In this document: positions 48,373-59,042 of the stretch, in pieces
Layout: each line of letters starts with the position of its first letter
How positions within the stretch are numbered: the stretch's first letter is position 1
Source: Druceiella hillmani
Taxonomy: Eukaryota > Arthropoda > Insecta > Lepidoptera > Hepialidae
Length of the DNA: 64,000 nt
Direction of reading: 5' to 3'
Assembly: GCA_039881145.1 (NCBI GenBank)
Contig: JAYKKI010000066.1
Span: forward strand, 9,187,501 to 9,251,500
The notes under the pieces: model-generated
The model's input: only the letters and a program-made list of their open reading frames with translations
Database searches by the model: none
Told to the model about the DNA's origin: nothing
Translations under genes and position numbers: made by a program

Positions 48373-48471
48373 AATACCCGTTCTCTATGACACCATGCAA
48401 CGCATATTTACTTATTGTAATGCCTACAATAAGTAAGTATGCGTTGCATGGTGTCATAGAGAACGGGTATT
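48373..48471. repeat. Near-perfect 47-bp palindrome, 5-nt loop
   Basis: Arms 48373-48419 and 48425-48471 pair at 46 of 47 positions around ATGCC. The arm starts AATACCCGTTCTCTATGACA and includes CCATGCAACGCATA. The single mismatch is T/C in CATATTTACTT. It is the longest perfect structure in the window outside the hairpin family, and is unrelated to it in sequence. Confidence 0.99.
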
Positions 48472-48539
48472 AAACTAAAATTACCAATTGAAATAAATAA
48501 AAGATAACCAAGGGTGAATCTGGCTCACCCAGCATAAGT

Positions 48540-48885
48540 ATTCACTTTTTTCACATTTTTTAGCATATCTGAAAATATTCTATCTAATATTTTGAGAAAA
48601 TTATATTTTTAGGCCCTTATAATTAACCCATTCAAGCGACATCTTGCCAATATTTGTAATTTTATAAAATTTATTTCTAATTATTAATTTTTCCCATAAT
48701 TTCTACATAACCATTTTGAATTATAGCTTTTGAGATACCTGTGGGTTAATATACTTTATTACATTGCCCAAATTTTTTTACGTTAAGGGGTTTCCGAGAA
48801 AAGCGGCTATGACAGACGGACGGACCGAAACGTGACAGATATTGAAAGGGTTCCATTTTTCCTTTCGAGCTACGAAACGTCAAAC
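48540..48885. repeat. Dispersed-repeat remnant with GACAGACGGACGGACC end
   Basis: Contains AAGCGGCTATGACAGACGG, ACGGACCGAAACG and then GGGTTCCATTTTTCC followed by GAGCTACGAAACG. A (GACAGACGGACGG) block next to a GGGTTCCGTTTTT..TACGGAACCC hairpin-like end is typical of a repeat common in insect genomes. The left part matches 5640-5850. The same GCTACGGAACCC end phrase occurs at 1028 and 60349. I cannot assign the superfamily. Confidence 0.55.
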
Positions 48886-49370
48886 AAGGAAAAAGGGGTG
48901 AAACTATCATAAATGAATTAAAAGTATTAAGTCGACTGATGTATTAATTTGTTCAAGATTTTGTTCAAGATCGTAATGAAAAAAGGAAGTTTTATATCAT
49001 TGTTAACTCATTTCGTGCTTTTCTGTGATATTTCTGTGTATTATTATTTTCTATTTGATGTTTTTGTACGGAATTCATTTAATATCTAGCAAAATATTAA
49101 CAATAACTTTATTTTTTATTGCCCTCCGTTCTTATAAATTATGAATGAAAAATGCCTTTTTTCCTGCACTTTATAAATTATGCAATGCCCGTCATCGCGC
49201 AATTATTGTGCATCTTATCAAATTAAGTTGACGATTCATATTATGTCTTTAAGTCTAATATAATAAATGTAAAAAAAAATTGAAATAAGAAGGTAAGTCA
49301 AAAAATTCACTGCCTGGACGAGATGACGAGAGGTAGACGGTTGCTTATTCACTTACTCGCTAATATACAT
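48886..49370. other. No gene seen
   Basis: AT-rich spacer. Confidence 0.55.
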
Positions 49371-49371
49371 A

Positions 49372-49374
<3 letters not shown>

Positions 49375-49426
<52 letters not shown>
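49375..49426. repeat. (TA)n microsatellite
   Basis: About 50 bp of (TA)n. Confidence 0.98.
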
Positions 49427-49428
<2 letters not shown>

Positions 49429-49744
49429 TTACTTCAAAAAATGGATTGTAAAATTTAGGCAACAGGTTAATCAATTGATTTCACGAATTTGAGAAAACTT
49501 GTTTGTTACTCGCATTCCATTTCGAATTTGGCTATTGTCTAAATTTATTACTCTGAATACTTTTTTTTATTTTCAATGACATTACGGTTCCAAAATCTAT
49601 CTGCCTTTCTCACTACCGTATAAACTTTCTGAACATTCATTATGTGACCAATGTACACCGGCTAATAAAATTACCCTTATAAATACCAACAAGTGCGTGC
49701 TATCAATATCACTCCAATCGTTATCACTGTACTAGTAAAATCAT

Positions 49745-50235
49745 GATTAACTAGTGCCAAAATATCTTCAAACAAGGCAGACATTCGATCGAAGACGACC
49801 CGTCCTCAGGATGGCCGATCGAGACCACCATTTCGGACATTGCTGAAAAAGTTAAAAAACTTGTATTGGAAAGTGCCTGATTAATGAAAAACCAGTTGTG
49901 AAAATGTGTATCTGTAGAGAGGATATTATTATGCGTTAATAGATGACAAAACCTGTGTTCATCATTGCGAACCTGAATCTAAACAGGAGCCCATGATTTG
50001 GCATAAAATGGCTACTCCACTCTTTAAGAAGTTCCGTCGGCCGAATAAGCCATGGCAACGGTTTTCTGGGACACAGAATGGAATCTTTTCATTATCCTAA
50101 AAGATAAGGGTGTCTTCATAAAAAAGTACTACGTTGGCCTAATGAAACGGTTAAAGGAGCTTTGGAGGAGAAAAGGTGAGAAAAATTAGCGAAAAGTGTG
50201 CTGCTTTTGCGCTACAATATACCTGTACAAAATAA
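49745..50235 (+). pseudogene. mariner transposase fragment, internal deletion
   Basis: Plus-strand mariner relic. Readable parts in order are FKQGRHSIEDDPSSGWPIET (the DxEDxPRSGRP motif), then ISDIAEKVKKLVLES, a gap, then DDKTCVHHCEPESKQEPMIW and KKFRRPNKPWQRF (the GDEKWVHHYDPETKRQSMxW block with the first catalytic Asp). A shifted frame reads MATVFWDTEWNLFI (VMATVFWDxEGVIFID) and YYVGLMKRLKELWRRK. The sequence ends soon after, around where the second catalytic Asp (HDNAPAH) would be. Stops and one frameshift are present. It belongs to a different mariner lineage from the copy at 4.4-5.2 kb, judging from the motifs. Confidence 0.9.
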
Positions 50236-50239
50236 AATA

Positions 50240-51820
50240 TTTTTGGTCGCTTCTTTCACTAGTCTAATTAGGTTTTTTGATTAAAAACATTTTACGTAAT
50301 TTACATCACTATTTCAATATATATTCGTAGTATTTTCAATTCCCTCAGACCGTTTTCACTCTTAGATAAACGCATTGAAAGTTTTAAGAACAGTTGCTGT
50401 ATGAATAGTAAGTACTTACTACGAATTAGATATTCCAAAGCAATTAGTGTGACTTCCACTAACGATACATTTTTCCTCAAGTATTTGATCCTGGCCTTGG
50501 TTTGCATCTTACTGGAGGCTTCTAGATTTCGTGATCTTTCCGACGACATTTCATCCTAGGTATTCACAAACTTCTCACATTACTGCCGATGAACCCTTCA
50601 ATAGTATTTTTCGGCGTCGGGAGTCTTCTTCAATATAATGTAAAGTTTTATTCCATTATCATTACAGTTCAAACTCCTTGCCTTTCATTTGATTATAAAT
50701 CTCAGAAAATGAAGTTAGTTTCCTTGTCAATATTTTAAAATTTTATTTTGAGATTGAACTCTTGCATATAGCTCTGACTTCATATCAATAATACCAAACT
50801 GTCTTTTTCATTTATGTAATACTTCGCTACAGAATTTTATTAATTTTTGATCTAGTGTAACAAGTTTGCACATACACTGCCTCAGGAATATTATATAAAT
50901 AATCTGACTTATAACGAGTTTATTGATAATTAAATAATCGCAGAAATGCTTTCAATTTCAAGCAATTTTGAATATTTCAAGTAAAAAGTACTATATTATG
51001 AAAAACCAATTATCAGTACGTTATATTCTCGAGAAGTGTAAATGTGCATTTAGTTTCTGCTTTTTGTAATTTAAAAATAAAGAAATTACACCTAACTTTA
51101 TAAATAACCGAATATTTCCGTTTCTTGACTTACGAAAATTACTCAGAAAAATGTTTCATGCTGCGCATTACTGATTTTCTTGCAATTGTTTACCGCTTTA
51201 TTATTATTTATATATACAACAAATTTTCTTTCATTAATTTAATCAGCAGAGGGTAAACTCCTTTAAGAATATTTTCCATTTATGACATCTTTTAAAGAGT
51301 ATTTTATATCCGAAGCGGTGGACATATATTTTATACTTCTTTATCATTTTTTTAATTTCTTTTGTTGTTCGTTAAATTTTTAATTTCTTTACTTGGTAAT
51401 TGCGTTTCTATACATTATAAATAATATTTCATTATTAGATTGGAGTTTCTGGAGTTCCTAGCCTCGGGACATATACTTTCACAAAAGTACTCTATAATGG
51501 CACTCTTATCTTATATCTCTTCCACCCATTCTGAAAGTTTGTTTCTGGGATTGATGATTGGGATAGCAAATTATATTTTCTCTGTAGGTGTTTTTGATTT
51601 ACCTTATTTTAATGCCAAATCAGCCCACGTCTGTTACGGTTATTCTTTTATCTGCTTCTAATATGAAACGTAATTTTTCATTTTTCCTTCCAACTTCCGT
51701 AAATGTTAAAAAACGGTACGTGATGAGATACAATCCTATTTAAAGTTAGTTGTCATATTTTTCACAGCGATTAAAAACATTTACTAAGTTAAATTTCGCG
51801 AAAGTCGGTTTAGAAGAATA
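50240..51820. other. No supported gene
   Basis: AT-rich. An 82-codon minus-strand frame at 50301-50549 starts MSSERSRNLEASSKMQTKAR and has a charged composition, but no family match and no supporting neighbours. A 73-codon plus-strand frame at 51440-51661 is hydrophobic and unrecognised. Confidence 0.45.
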
Positions 51821-51826
51821 TTTGTA

Positions 51827-52052
51827 TTGAATATATTTGGCGTTAATTCTGTAAAAATCATTATTTACAATTAAATTAAACTAGGTGATGTAGTATTATT
51901 TCTATTTTCTTTAAGTTCTTTACTACGACCTAGGTTTCGTAGTATTACATTTTCAGGTGTGTTATTAGCAAAAAATCTTTGCTAGTAACCCACCTGAAGA
52001 TGTTGCAATACAATAAAACCTAGATCACATTACGTAGTTTCATTTAATTGAG
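51827..52052 (-). mobile_element. Hairpin element, copy F (minus orientation, duplication present)
   Basis: Tail end TTGAATATATTTGGCGTTAA at left, ending TTTAATTGAG at right, the same boundary as copy D. Flanking repeats AATATTTGTA (51817-51826) and AATATTTGAA (52053-52062) match at 9 of 10. The right arm carries a 35-40 nt deletion between CCTAGAT and CACATTACG. Confidence 0.95.
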
Positions 52053-52062
52053 AATATTTGAA

Positions 52063-52633
52063 GTAAAGTTAAAATTAGTATGAACTTTGCAAAGTCATTC
52101 CTTCTTTCATGGTTGTGTCTTTCGATTATATGTTATATTATGTGAATTTGTTCCAATTGTTTGTTAATATTTTATTTGTAAATAACAATTATTTCCTTCT
52201 TGCGTAGTAAAATTTTATAAGTCAGCTCAAGGGATTAGAAACGATAGGCTGTTTCTGTTAGTACAAAGTACGCAACTTGCAAAGTTCAAAATTTCTGTCT
52301 CATAAGGCCTCATTATTTTTCACATTGTCATTTATTGTTTTGTGACAATCGAATAATATAAATAATTTAATTCGTATTTACCGCCTGTGTCGTTACGAAA
52401 TATTAATTTAAATTCAACCACTAAAATATAACTTTAGATAAACTTAATAACCAATATGCTAAAGTTCTCAATAATTCTATGCTTAAAATTAGTTCACTTT
52501 GTATTATGCGTAAAATGAAAACGAAGGAAAAATTGAGTACGTATATTAAATAATATTCAAATTGATTATTCAGTTAATAGCCGTTATTTTTCTGAAATTC
52601 AACCGAATTACTTGTGATTTACATATTTATTAT
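52063..52633. other. No gene seen
   Basis: AT-rich spacer between hairpin copies F and G. Confidence 0.6.
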
Positions 52634-52646
52634 TATAATCAAAATT

Positions 52647-52894
52647 CACAATTAAATGAAATTACGTGATGTAGTATTATTTCTACTTTCGTTAAGTTCT
52701 TTATCACGACCTAGGTTTCGTTGTATTACAACATCTTCAGGTGGGTATTAGCAAAGATATTTTTTATAGATCAATATAGACGAAACCTAGGTCGTGGTGA
52801 AGAACTTAAAGAAAGTAGAAATAATACTACATCACGTAGTTTCATTTAATTGTGAATAATGCATTTCTACAAAATTAACGCCAAATGTATTCAA
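52647..52894 (+). mobile_element. Hairpin element, copy G (exact 13-bp flanking repeat)
   Basis: Starts CACAATTAAATGAAATTACG and ends CCAAATGTATTCAA. Flanked by exact 13-bp direct repeats TATAATCAAAATT at 52634-52646 and 52895-52907. The inner right arm is deleted from the loop to CGAAACCTAGG. AAGTTC subtype in both arms. Confidence 0.97.
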
Positions 52895-52907
52895 TATAAT
52901 CAAAATT

Positions 52908-53985
52908 GTTTTATGAATACGGATGATAAAATACTTGCTGGTATTTTTATTGTATTTTAACGCAACATATATTTGCATAATGAGATTATTTATTATTGTT
53001 TATTAATATTTCGTGTTTGCTGGAAAATACCACTTAAGCGATACTAGCTCCCTATGGCTCCCAATAACTCTTATTAAAATTTTTATTCTTAACTTGTCTC
53101 CTTAGATTTTCTTCAAATAAATTTCCTCATTTTCCTGTGATCGTTAATATCATTTGTAGTATAGTAGTCAGCGTATATTAACACCACTAATTATATGATA
53201 TTAAAAATTTAAATATTATTTTTTAAAAATTGCATTAAATCTAGTTATTGGATAGAGTAGTCTTATATGATATTCATGTTGATTAATTGTTATCGATTTA
53301 GCATGTTTGAATTGTAACATATTTATTATAGTATAAGAAATCAGAAAACGAATGGTATGTAAAGGTATTTTATTGAAATTTAGCACAGTTATGCAATACT
53401 AATAATTTTAAACCCATGAAATTTCGTTACATAATTCTAATTAATAAATATTTTGCTTTGCAGAAAATTCTTACTACACAAACATCAAACATTAAATGAG
53501 TTCCCTGGTAAGAAAAAGTTTGTTGGAAAGTAGGAATATTTTTCAGTTCAAAACAGGAAAACAATTTGACAAGTTAGAAGGCCCTTGAAGCACTGCAAGT
53601 TCAACGTAATATCCGCTTCTGAATTACGTAATAAATTTCGTAAACACCGAAAATGATTATGTGATGAAAATTATTGTGTGATCGCGTATGAAACTGAAGA
53701 GACATATGTTACTAAGTTAAGTTATAAAATGAGTTTATAATTGAAAAGCCTAAAGAACAAGTATCAAAGTTTTAATTCGTCTTTTAAACTTGTTATATTG
53801 AAGGAAATATAAACACTTAATTTATTATATTCGACTTACAAAAGAGGACAAAAGAAAAGAAAATCTTTAAGAAGACTTTTAAAGAAGTTAACTTATCAAC
53901 TAATGGTATCTTCCTGATTTAACAAATTATGTTGTTGACATATGTTCATAGATATAAAATAATTATCAATATTATTTTGTCACAT
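52908..53985. other. No gene seen
   Basis: AT-rich spacer. Confidence 0.55.
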
Positions 53986-53990
53986 TTTAG

Positions 53991-54380
53991 GTATATATTT
54001 TCCAACTGCTTGGTACATATTTTCATTCGTTTAAAATATTTTATTTCTTTTATCTAAGTCTCATAACATTTCAAAGGTTTGCTGGTATCAGCATCGTTCA
54101 TATATATATATATATATATATCCATATAGCGAGGAGCTCATGTATCGCTTATGTTCCGCGACCTGCACTTTGTTACTGGGAACTTCTATGTTCAGCGTTT
54201 GCATTATTGCTAAAAGATTATGTTCTGGGCTGTCTAAGGAAAGTCGTTAATCTGTTGGCCCTGATTATTTATGAAGCACACTTGCAGTGCGTAGCGATGA
54301 GCGCGTGTGATGCATCTATTGCGCGACATGCGTTTTGTTACTGCGAACTTCCACTAACCGTTTACGTTATCACCGGATGA
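53991..54380 (+). other. 130-codon open segment containing an in-frame duplication
   Basis: Open from just after a TAG at 53988-53990 to TGA at 54378-54380, with no early ATG. The preceding TTTTGTCACATTTTAG|G looks like a splice acceptor. The 3' two thirds (54125-54380) is GC-richer and contains a two-copy repeat about 165 bp apart: AGCGAGGAGCTCATGTATCG at 54128 and AGCGATGAGCGCGTGTGATG at 54292, both followed by TTTGTTACTG.GAACTTC. The repeats lie in the same frame and give PALCYWELL and HAFCYCELP. The first part is AT-rich and includes a (TA)n run. It could be an exon fragment or simply a diverged tandem repeat that happens to be open. No family recognised. Confidence 0.25.
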
Positions 54381-54900
54381 TGTGTGCGTAATTGTGTTAT
54401 GAGATTTTACATTTTTCCCAATTTTGTGAACAGACAATTTAATTACCGTAATAACCACTATGTTAATGAATAATTTTTTTTATTAGAGACACGTATTTTG
54501 GAAAAATTTTAAATAAACCATATCAAATAATTGAGAGTATTTATCTTAAATATTATATAATAGTATGGACACAGTTTTGACAGGCTACTATTCAATAATA
54601 CATATATTTTCTTGTGGCAATAAACAATGTTAAAGGCAAGGTGCATATATGCTGCTTTACGCAAGATTAATAATGTAAAGAATTGTTTGTTGGGGTCGAA
54701 ATTAAAACTAAGAATTTCTCGAATATTTATTGAAGCAATGTGTACAGAAACATGAGAATGGAGTAATGCGAATGGTGAAAGTTAAAAAAGTAGATATTTT
54801 TATAGCAAAGATTATATTTCAATATAAATAATAAAATCGGCTATGTGAAAGTCGGGTGACCGCATCTGTGGATCCGTACCCCGTTCGAAGTAATATTATC
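54381..54900. other. No gene seen
   Basis: AT-rich. A GC-richer 50-bp phrase at 54850-54895 (GGTGACCGCATCTGTGGATC) may be a repeat edge. Confidence 0.5.
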
Positions 54901-54903
54901 ACG

Positions 54904-55113
54904 TTAATTAAATGAAACTACGTGATGTAGTATTATTTCAACTTTCTTTAAGTTCTTTACCCCGACCTAGGTTTCGTTGTATTACAACATCATCTATTCT
55001 TTGCTAATAGCCCACCTGAAGATGTTGTAATACAATGAAACCTAGGTCGTGGTAAAGAACTTAAAAAAGTATAAATACTGAATTTCTACAAAATTAATGC
55101 CAAATATATTCAA
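54904..55113 (+). mobile_element. Hairpin element, copy H
   Basis: Left arm from about 54904 (TTAATTAAATGAAACTACG), shortened loop region (CATCATCTATTCTTTGC), right arm and tail ending CCAAATATATTCAA, followed by TA. The outer right arm is deleted (AAAAAAGTATAAATACTG). Possible flanking repeats TAATATTATCA / TAAAATTACCA match poorly, so the duplication is unresolved. Confidence 0.94.
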
Positions 55114-55190
55114 TAAAATTACCATATTTATCAAGTCATCACTAATATACACTTTCTAGCGCAATATATAATTAATAATTTAATATATAC

Positions 55191-55295
55191 TAGCTGACCC
55201 GTGCGAAGTCTTCGCACTATATCGCCATCTAGCGTGTTCCAAGTATACAATTTGGCTAAGATATTTGATGTGTCGCCCACAGATGGCGCTCATGC
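55191..55295. repeat. Transposon end fragment, TACTAGCTGACCCG motif
   Basis: Begins TACTAGCTGACCCGTGCGAA and carries inverted CGCCATCT / AGATGGCG words at about 55229 and 55284. Shares its start with 20819. Class unknown; two short AT-rich frames downstream (55388-55796) may belong to the same repeat. Confidence 0.45.
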
Positions 55296-55799
55296 CAATT
55301 GTTATAAAAATTAATTTTTTTATTAACAAAAAGATTTTTTCGAATTTTTTTATATTTTTCGCCCAAAGTAGAAAACATAAGCTTTAAGTGGGTATTTTTT
55401 TAATTTTTTTTGGTGCAGTAGTTAAAGAGATCGAGCCGCTCGACCAAAAACACCTTTTAGAAATAATATATTTAGATTTTCATGATTTTTTGTTCGTAAG
55501 AGATGGAAGTAAGGCACGTACTTTCTCATCGTTGATTATATTCATGAAGATATACAATCCAAACTTGTGAAAATATTTTTCAGTGTTTGCTGCTGAGTTA
55601 TCTGGGGTTTAGTATGATTTATTGCTACGTCAAATTTCAAGATTGCCTTGTCAAGCAATTTCTGAGAAAAATATCTGTTACAGACGAAGACGTGAATTGT
55701 CTTCTGCTTTCATATAAATTATGGGACTCCAAAAATTTCCTTACAAGCACTTGCATAAAAAAATTATGTTGTGATAATTATATTTCAAAGGGATAAGAT

Positions 55800-56785
55800 A
55801 AGAAAAAGAAGGAAATAGATTTTCTTTAACAAAGAAAAGTAATAATTTTCAGTGAAGTAAAACTCGTAATGAATGACTAAATATAGAATTTAAAAAAGAA
55901 ATGTAAGGTGTAGACAAGATCATTTTAAAATTGAGGATAAGGGACAGACGAAGAAAAACGTACTTTAAACATTAGGGAATTATGGCGTTTGGCAAAAATA
56001 TTTATTTCTAATGTAAAAATATTTTTTCATAAAAATGCCAATAAAAAATTAGTAAGTAAATAATACAAAGAGCAATTCTCAAACATATGTGGTAAAGTCA
56101 GAATTACATGGATATGTCTAAATTAAATAACACAAACAGTATGATATCAGTCGATTGATCCTCTTTAAATTATAAACAAGTTTAATGTCACTTGTTCGAA
56201 GTAAAAGCAAATTTTGAAAATTATTTGTTAAATGAATTAATAAAAAAATTTATATTTCTATTACTGCTCTAGTGAAAAATAAACACGTTAGATGGTTACG
56301 TCACTAAATAATCATTATTACTCTAGATAGCAACTTGCTATCTGATGAATGTTAAATACATCAGTGTCGTACAGAAATTTAATTGTAAGTGTACTTATAT
56401 AAGAGAAAAGATTAATGCCTATAGGGGTAGCAATGAAAATCAGCCGGGTGTAACAAGAAAAATATTTGGAAGCATTTTCGTCATTCAAATAAAAAAAAGA
56501 AATGATAAGGGTGATGTTGGATGCAAAAGAAAGGTTTTGCCAAAAAAAGGGGCTATAAGAATCGAATATGAATTTTTGGAACACGTGTAATAAGATTAAG
56601 AGAACATTTTTATTATTTAGCCTGACTTAAAAATAATGTATTGACTGAATGTGTTATATTAAAACTGTAAAAACTGTGTTCTAAAATTACAGCTACCGGA
56701 CTAGATTATCAATACTGAAGTGTCAAGCAAGGATGATTTTATATGTTTATTTCAAAAACAGCCAATTGAATACAAGGAATTCAAA
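55800..56785. other. No supported gene
   Basis: AT-rich. Opposed frames at 56318-56590 are open on both strands and unrecognised. A 9-bp perfect hairpin (AGATAGCAA / TTGCTATCT) lies at about 56325. Confidence 0.5.
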
Positions 56786-56794
56786 ATGCATGCG

Positions 56795-57029
56795 CGCCTT
56801 TTTGTTTTGTCATCCCGCGCCGATTCCGTGTATCACCGTATTTAAATGAGCATGGAATGCTCCGAATGCACAATCGTCGCAATTACCATACTCTCTATTT
56901 TTTGCGTAGACGTTTCACAACAAAGGAGCCGAAATATCTTTACGATATATTAAACTGGTCCGGCAATACCCATCACCATGTGAAGCGCGCCGAAGACCGA
57001 TTTCTCTTAGTCGCGGAACAATGTACAAC
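56795..57029 (+). pseudogene. LINE reverse transcriptase C-terminal fragment, interrupted by hairpin element
   Basis: Open plus-strand frame, GC-richer than its surroundings. It reads FVIPRRFRVSPYLNEHGM, then LRMHNRRNYHTLYFLRRR, FTTKEPKYLYDILNW and a final FLLVAEQC. The order of an N-terminal SPYLNxxGxL block, HxRRNxHxLxFL and EPKYLYxxLNW resembles the domain downstream of the reverse transcriptase in jockey-like LINEs, where a conserved RCRTSxFxxSF block normally comes next. Just at that point, 57030, the sequence switches to hairpin element I. No stop codons over about 75 codons. The family assignment is from remembered pattern only. Confidence 0.6.
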
Positions 57030-57137
57030 CACAATTAAATTAAACTACGTGATGTAGTATTATTTCTACTTTCTTTAATTTCTTTACCACGACCTAGGTT
57101 TTGTTGTATTACAACATCTTCGGGTGGGATATCCCAC
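57030..57137 (+). mobile_element. Hairpin element, copy I (left arm only)
   Basis: Starts CACAATTAAATTAAACTACG and runs through the full left arm (AATTTC, GGTTTTGTTG subtype). It ends at GTGGGATATCCCAC, where the loop is deleted so the arm turns directly into seven bases of the right arm. The rest of the right arm and the tail are absent. A separate 37-bp palindrome begins four bases later. Confidence 0.94.
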
Positions 57138-57140
57138 AAT

Positions 57141-57238
57141 ATAATTCTAATATTTTATGTCTTGAGGTTATCGATATTATTATAAACAAAAATAAATTAA
57201 TATATCGATAACCTCAAGACATAAAATATTAGAATTAT
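57141..57238. repeat. Perfect 37-bp palindrome, 24-nt loop
   Basis: Arms 57141-57177 and 57202-57238 are exact (ATAATTCTAATATTTTATGT, then CTTGAGGTTATCGATAT, and complement). It sits directly against the truncated end of hairpin copy I but has a different sequence from that family. Confidence 0.98.
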
Positions 57239-57239
57239 A

Positions 57240-58690
57240 ATGGAAAAAGGAAAGGACATAAACGCAGAAGGATTCGGGCCTAGGAGAGGTTGAATTTTTC
57301 CATTCGATCCTTGAACAAATTTATCCAATTTCAAAGTTTTTCAACTAGGATAGCAAAATATTTATTGTGAGATATCTTGGTATATTTCGAAATGATAAAA
57401 ATCACTAAAACAACGTCTACGCATAAATGGTAATAAATTTAAAATGACAATTTAAGTACATGGATAAGCTTATTGGATACGTGAAATTTAAATCTAATTT
57501 CATTTAGATTAAAAGTAGTTTTGAGGAGGTTTTATAAAAAAAATTGGATCAATTGAAGTGTGATTGTATAATATTAGTATCGAAAATTACAAAACGAAAG
57601 CCAGTCTCAGGTTAAGCATAAGAAGGACGAAATTAAACTAAATGCAATTGATAGGAAATAAAATACGCAGATATTACTTGAGAAAACGATACCACATCAT
57701 AGTTATGAAGATCCATTAAACCATTTAACGGTTTTTACAATATGAATTCAAAAGATTAACCAAAACTATTTAAGATTGGCAAAACTGATTAAGATAGACA
57801 AAATGTAGGAAGTAAGTGGGAAAAGAGTATTAGAAGGGTATAGATTATAAACTAATAAGTAAAGTAAAAGCATGTTTGGAATAAGTCTAACATAAGAGGC
57901 TTTAGAAGAATGAAAAAGAGGAAATAAAGCCAGTAAGGTATTACAGAAGAAAAACTTTTTGAAGCGGCTTTTGCGTTGCGTTGGTGACCTTCAAATCGAA
58001 CGATCTAGTGATTCCAGTTTAATAACCTATATCATAACAGAGTTTACAATAATGTAATTTAAATTGTAACATATTTGGAAAAAAGAAGGATGTGAAGCCT
58101 TCTAGAACATATATATGAATATGCACTTGTATGCATACATTTTCCCGATCTATATAGGCAGTGTCTATTCCGTAGCGCTTATGGTTGTTAATATTTTAGT
58201 CAATTTATGAATCAACTTTTTGAACACTTTTGCTTGTTAATTAGTTTTTTTTTGTATTGTAACAAATTAAAACCAAAAAGGACTTTTTAATTATTCGAAA
58301 GTATAATGTTTCAGTACCTATACTTTCACGTTATTGCTTAGAATATTAATTAAAACGATTTTTTTACAATTCTCTATATCTCCAAAAACTTATAATCAAA
58401 GTAAGGCCAAATGTCAATCATTAGACAAAATTAATCTTAACAAATTTTTGGAGATATACTTGATCGTATTACTAGCAGTTAATGTTAATTAAAGAATATA
58501 AAGCAAAATTAAAGAATATAAAACAATAATAACTTTGAGTGTAACAAACATTTTCACGAAATGAACGTAATTTTTTCAACGATGCCGCTAGTTATTTACA
58601 ATACATAAAGATATAAAAGTGTTTAAATCATAATCAAACTTGGAAGAATTAAGTCAACCAGTTGCTTTTATTCCAGTTATTCACAATTGC
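57240..58690. other. No gene seen
   Basis: AT-rich. Contains an 18-20 bp tandem repeat (AATTAAAGAATATAAAGCAA and AATTAAAGAATATAAAACAA) at about 58489-58528. Confidence 0.55.
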
Positions 58691-58697
58691 TCTAAAG

Positions 58698-58960
58698 CAG
58701 AGGTCGCCAAAACTTTTTGTCTCGTGGACCACTTGCCATGTTTTTTAGTGTTGGGTAAGTAGTAACCAACTGCTTACCACTTTTTTTAGACATTTGCTGA
58801 GATTATTTTATTAAAAGTATAATTAAAAGAGATCCATAATCGTGGGACACTATTTACTCCCCACGGACCCCCAGTTGTTTTTATTGCTGACATTAACCCC
58901 TTGCAGGTCATAATCGACCACTGGGGGTCGATATAATCCACCATAGGAATCAGTCCTTTA
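58698..58960. mobile_element. hAT-like non-autonomous element remnant
   Basis: Begins CAGAGGTCGCCAAAACTTTT followed by TGTCTCGTGGACCACTTG, the form of hAT (Charlie-type) termini (CAGnGGTCxxCAAAC). Near the other side, GACCACTGGGGGTCGAT at about 58916 looks like the opposing end. The 8-bp target duplication could not be identified. No transposase coding seen; a minus-strand frame across it is chance. Confidence 0.5.
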
Positions 58961-59042
58961 AAGCAAAATAAGTATATATTTAGATAATATAGACAAATTA
59001 TTTTATCACTTGAGCCAAATTTATCCGGCGTTCTAATTACTG

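Noticed and set aside
50301..50549. 82-codon charged minus-strand frame
   Set aside because: No family recognised. An internal GTAAGT..ATACAG pair would define an intron of about 30 nt, too short for normal splicing. Left as a possibility only.
56345..56590. 81-codon plus-strand frame rich in Lys and Arg
   Set aside because: The opposite strand is equally open and there is no motif or neighbour to support it.
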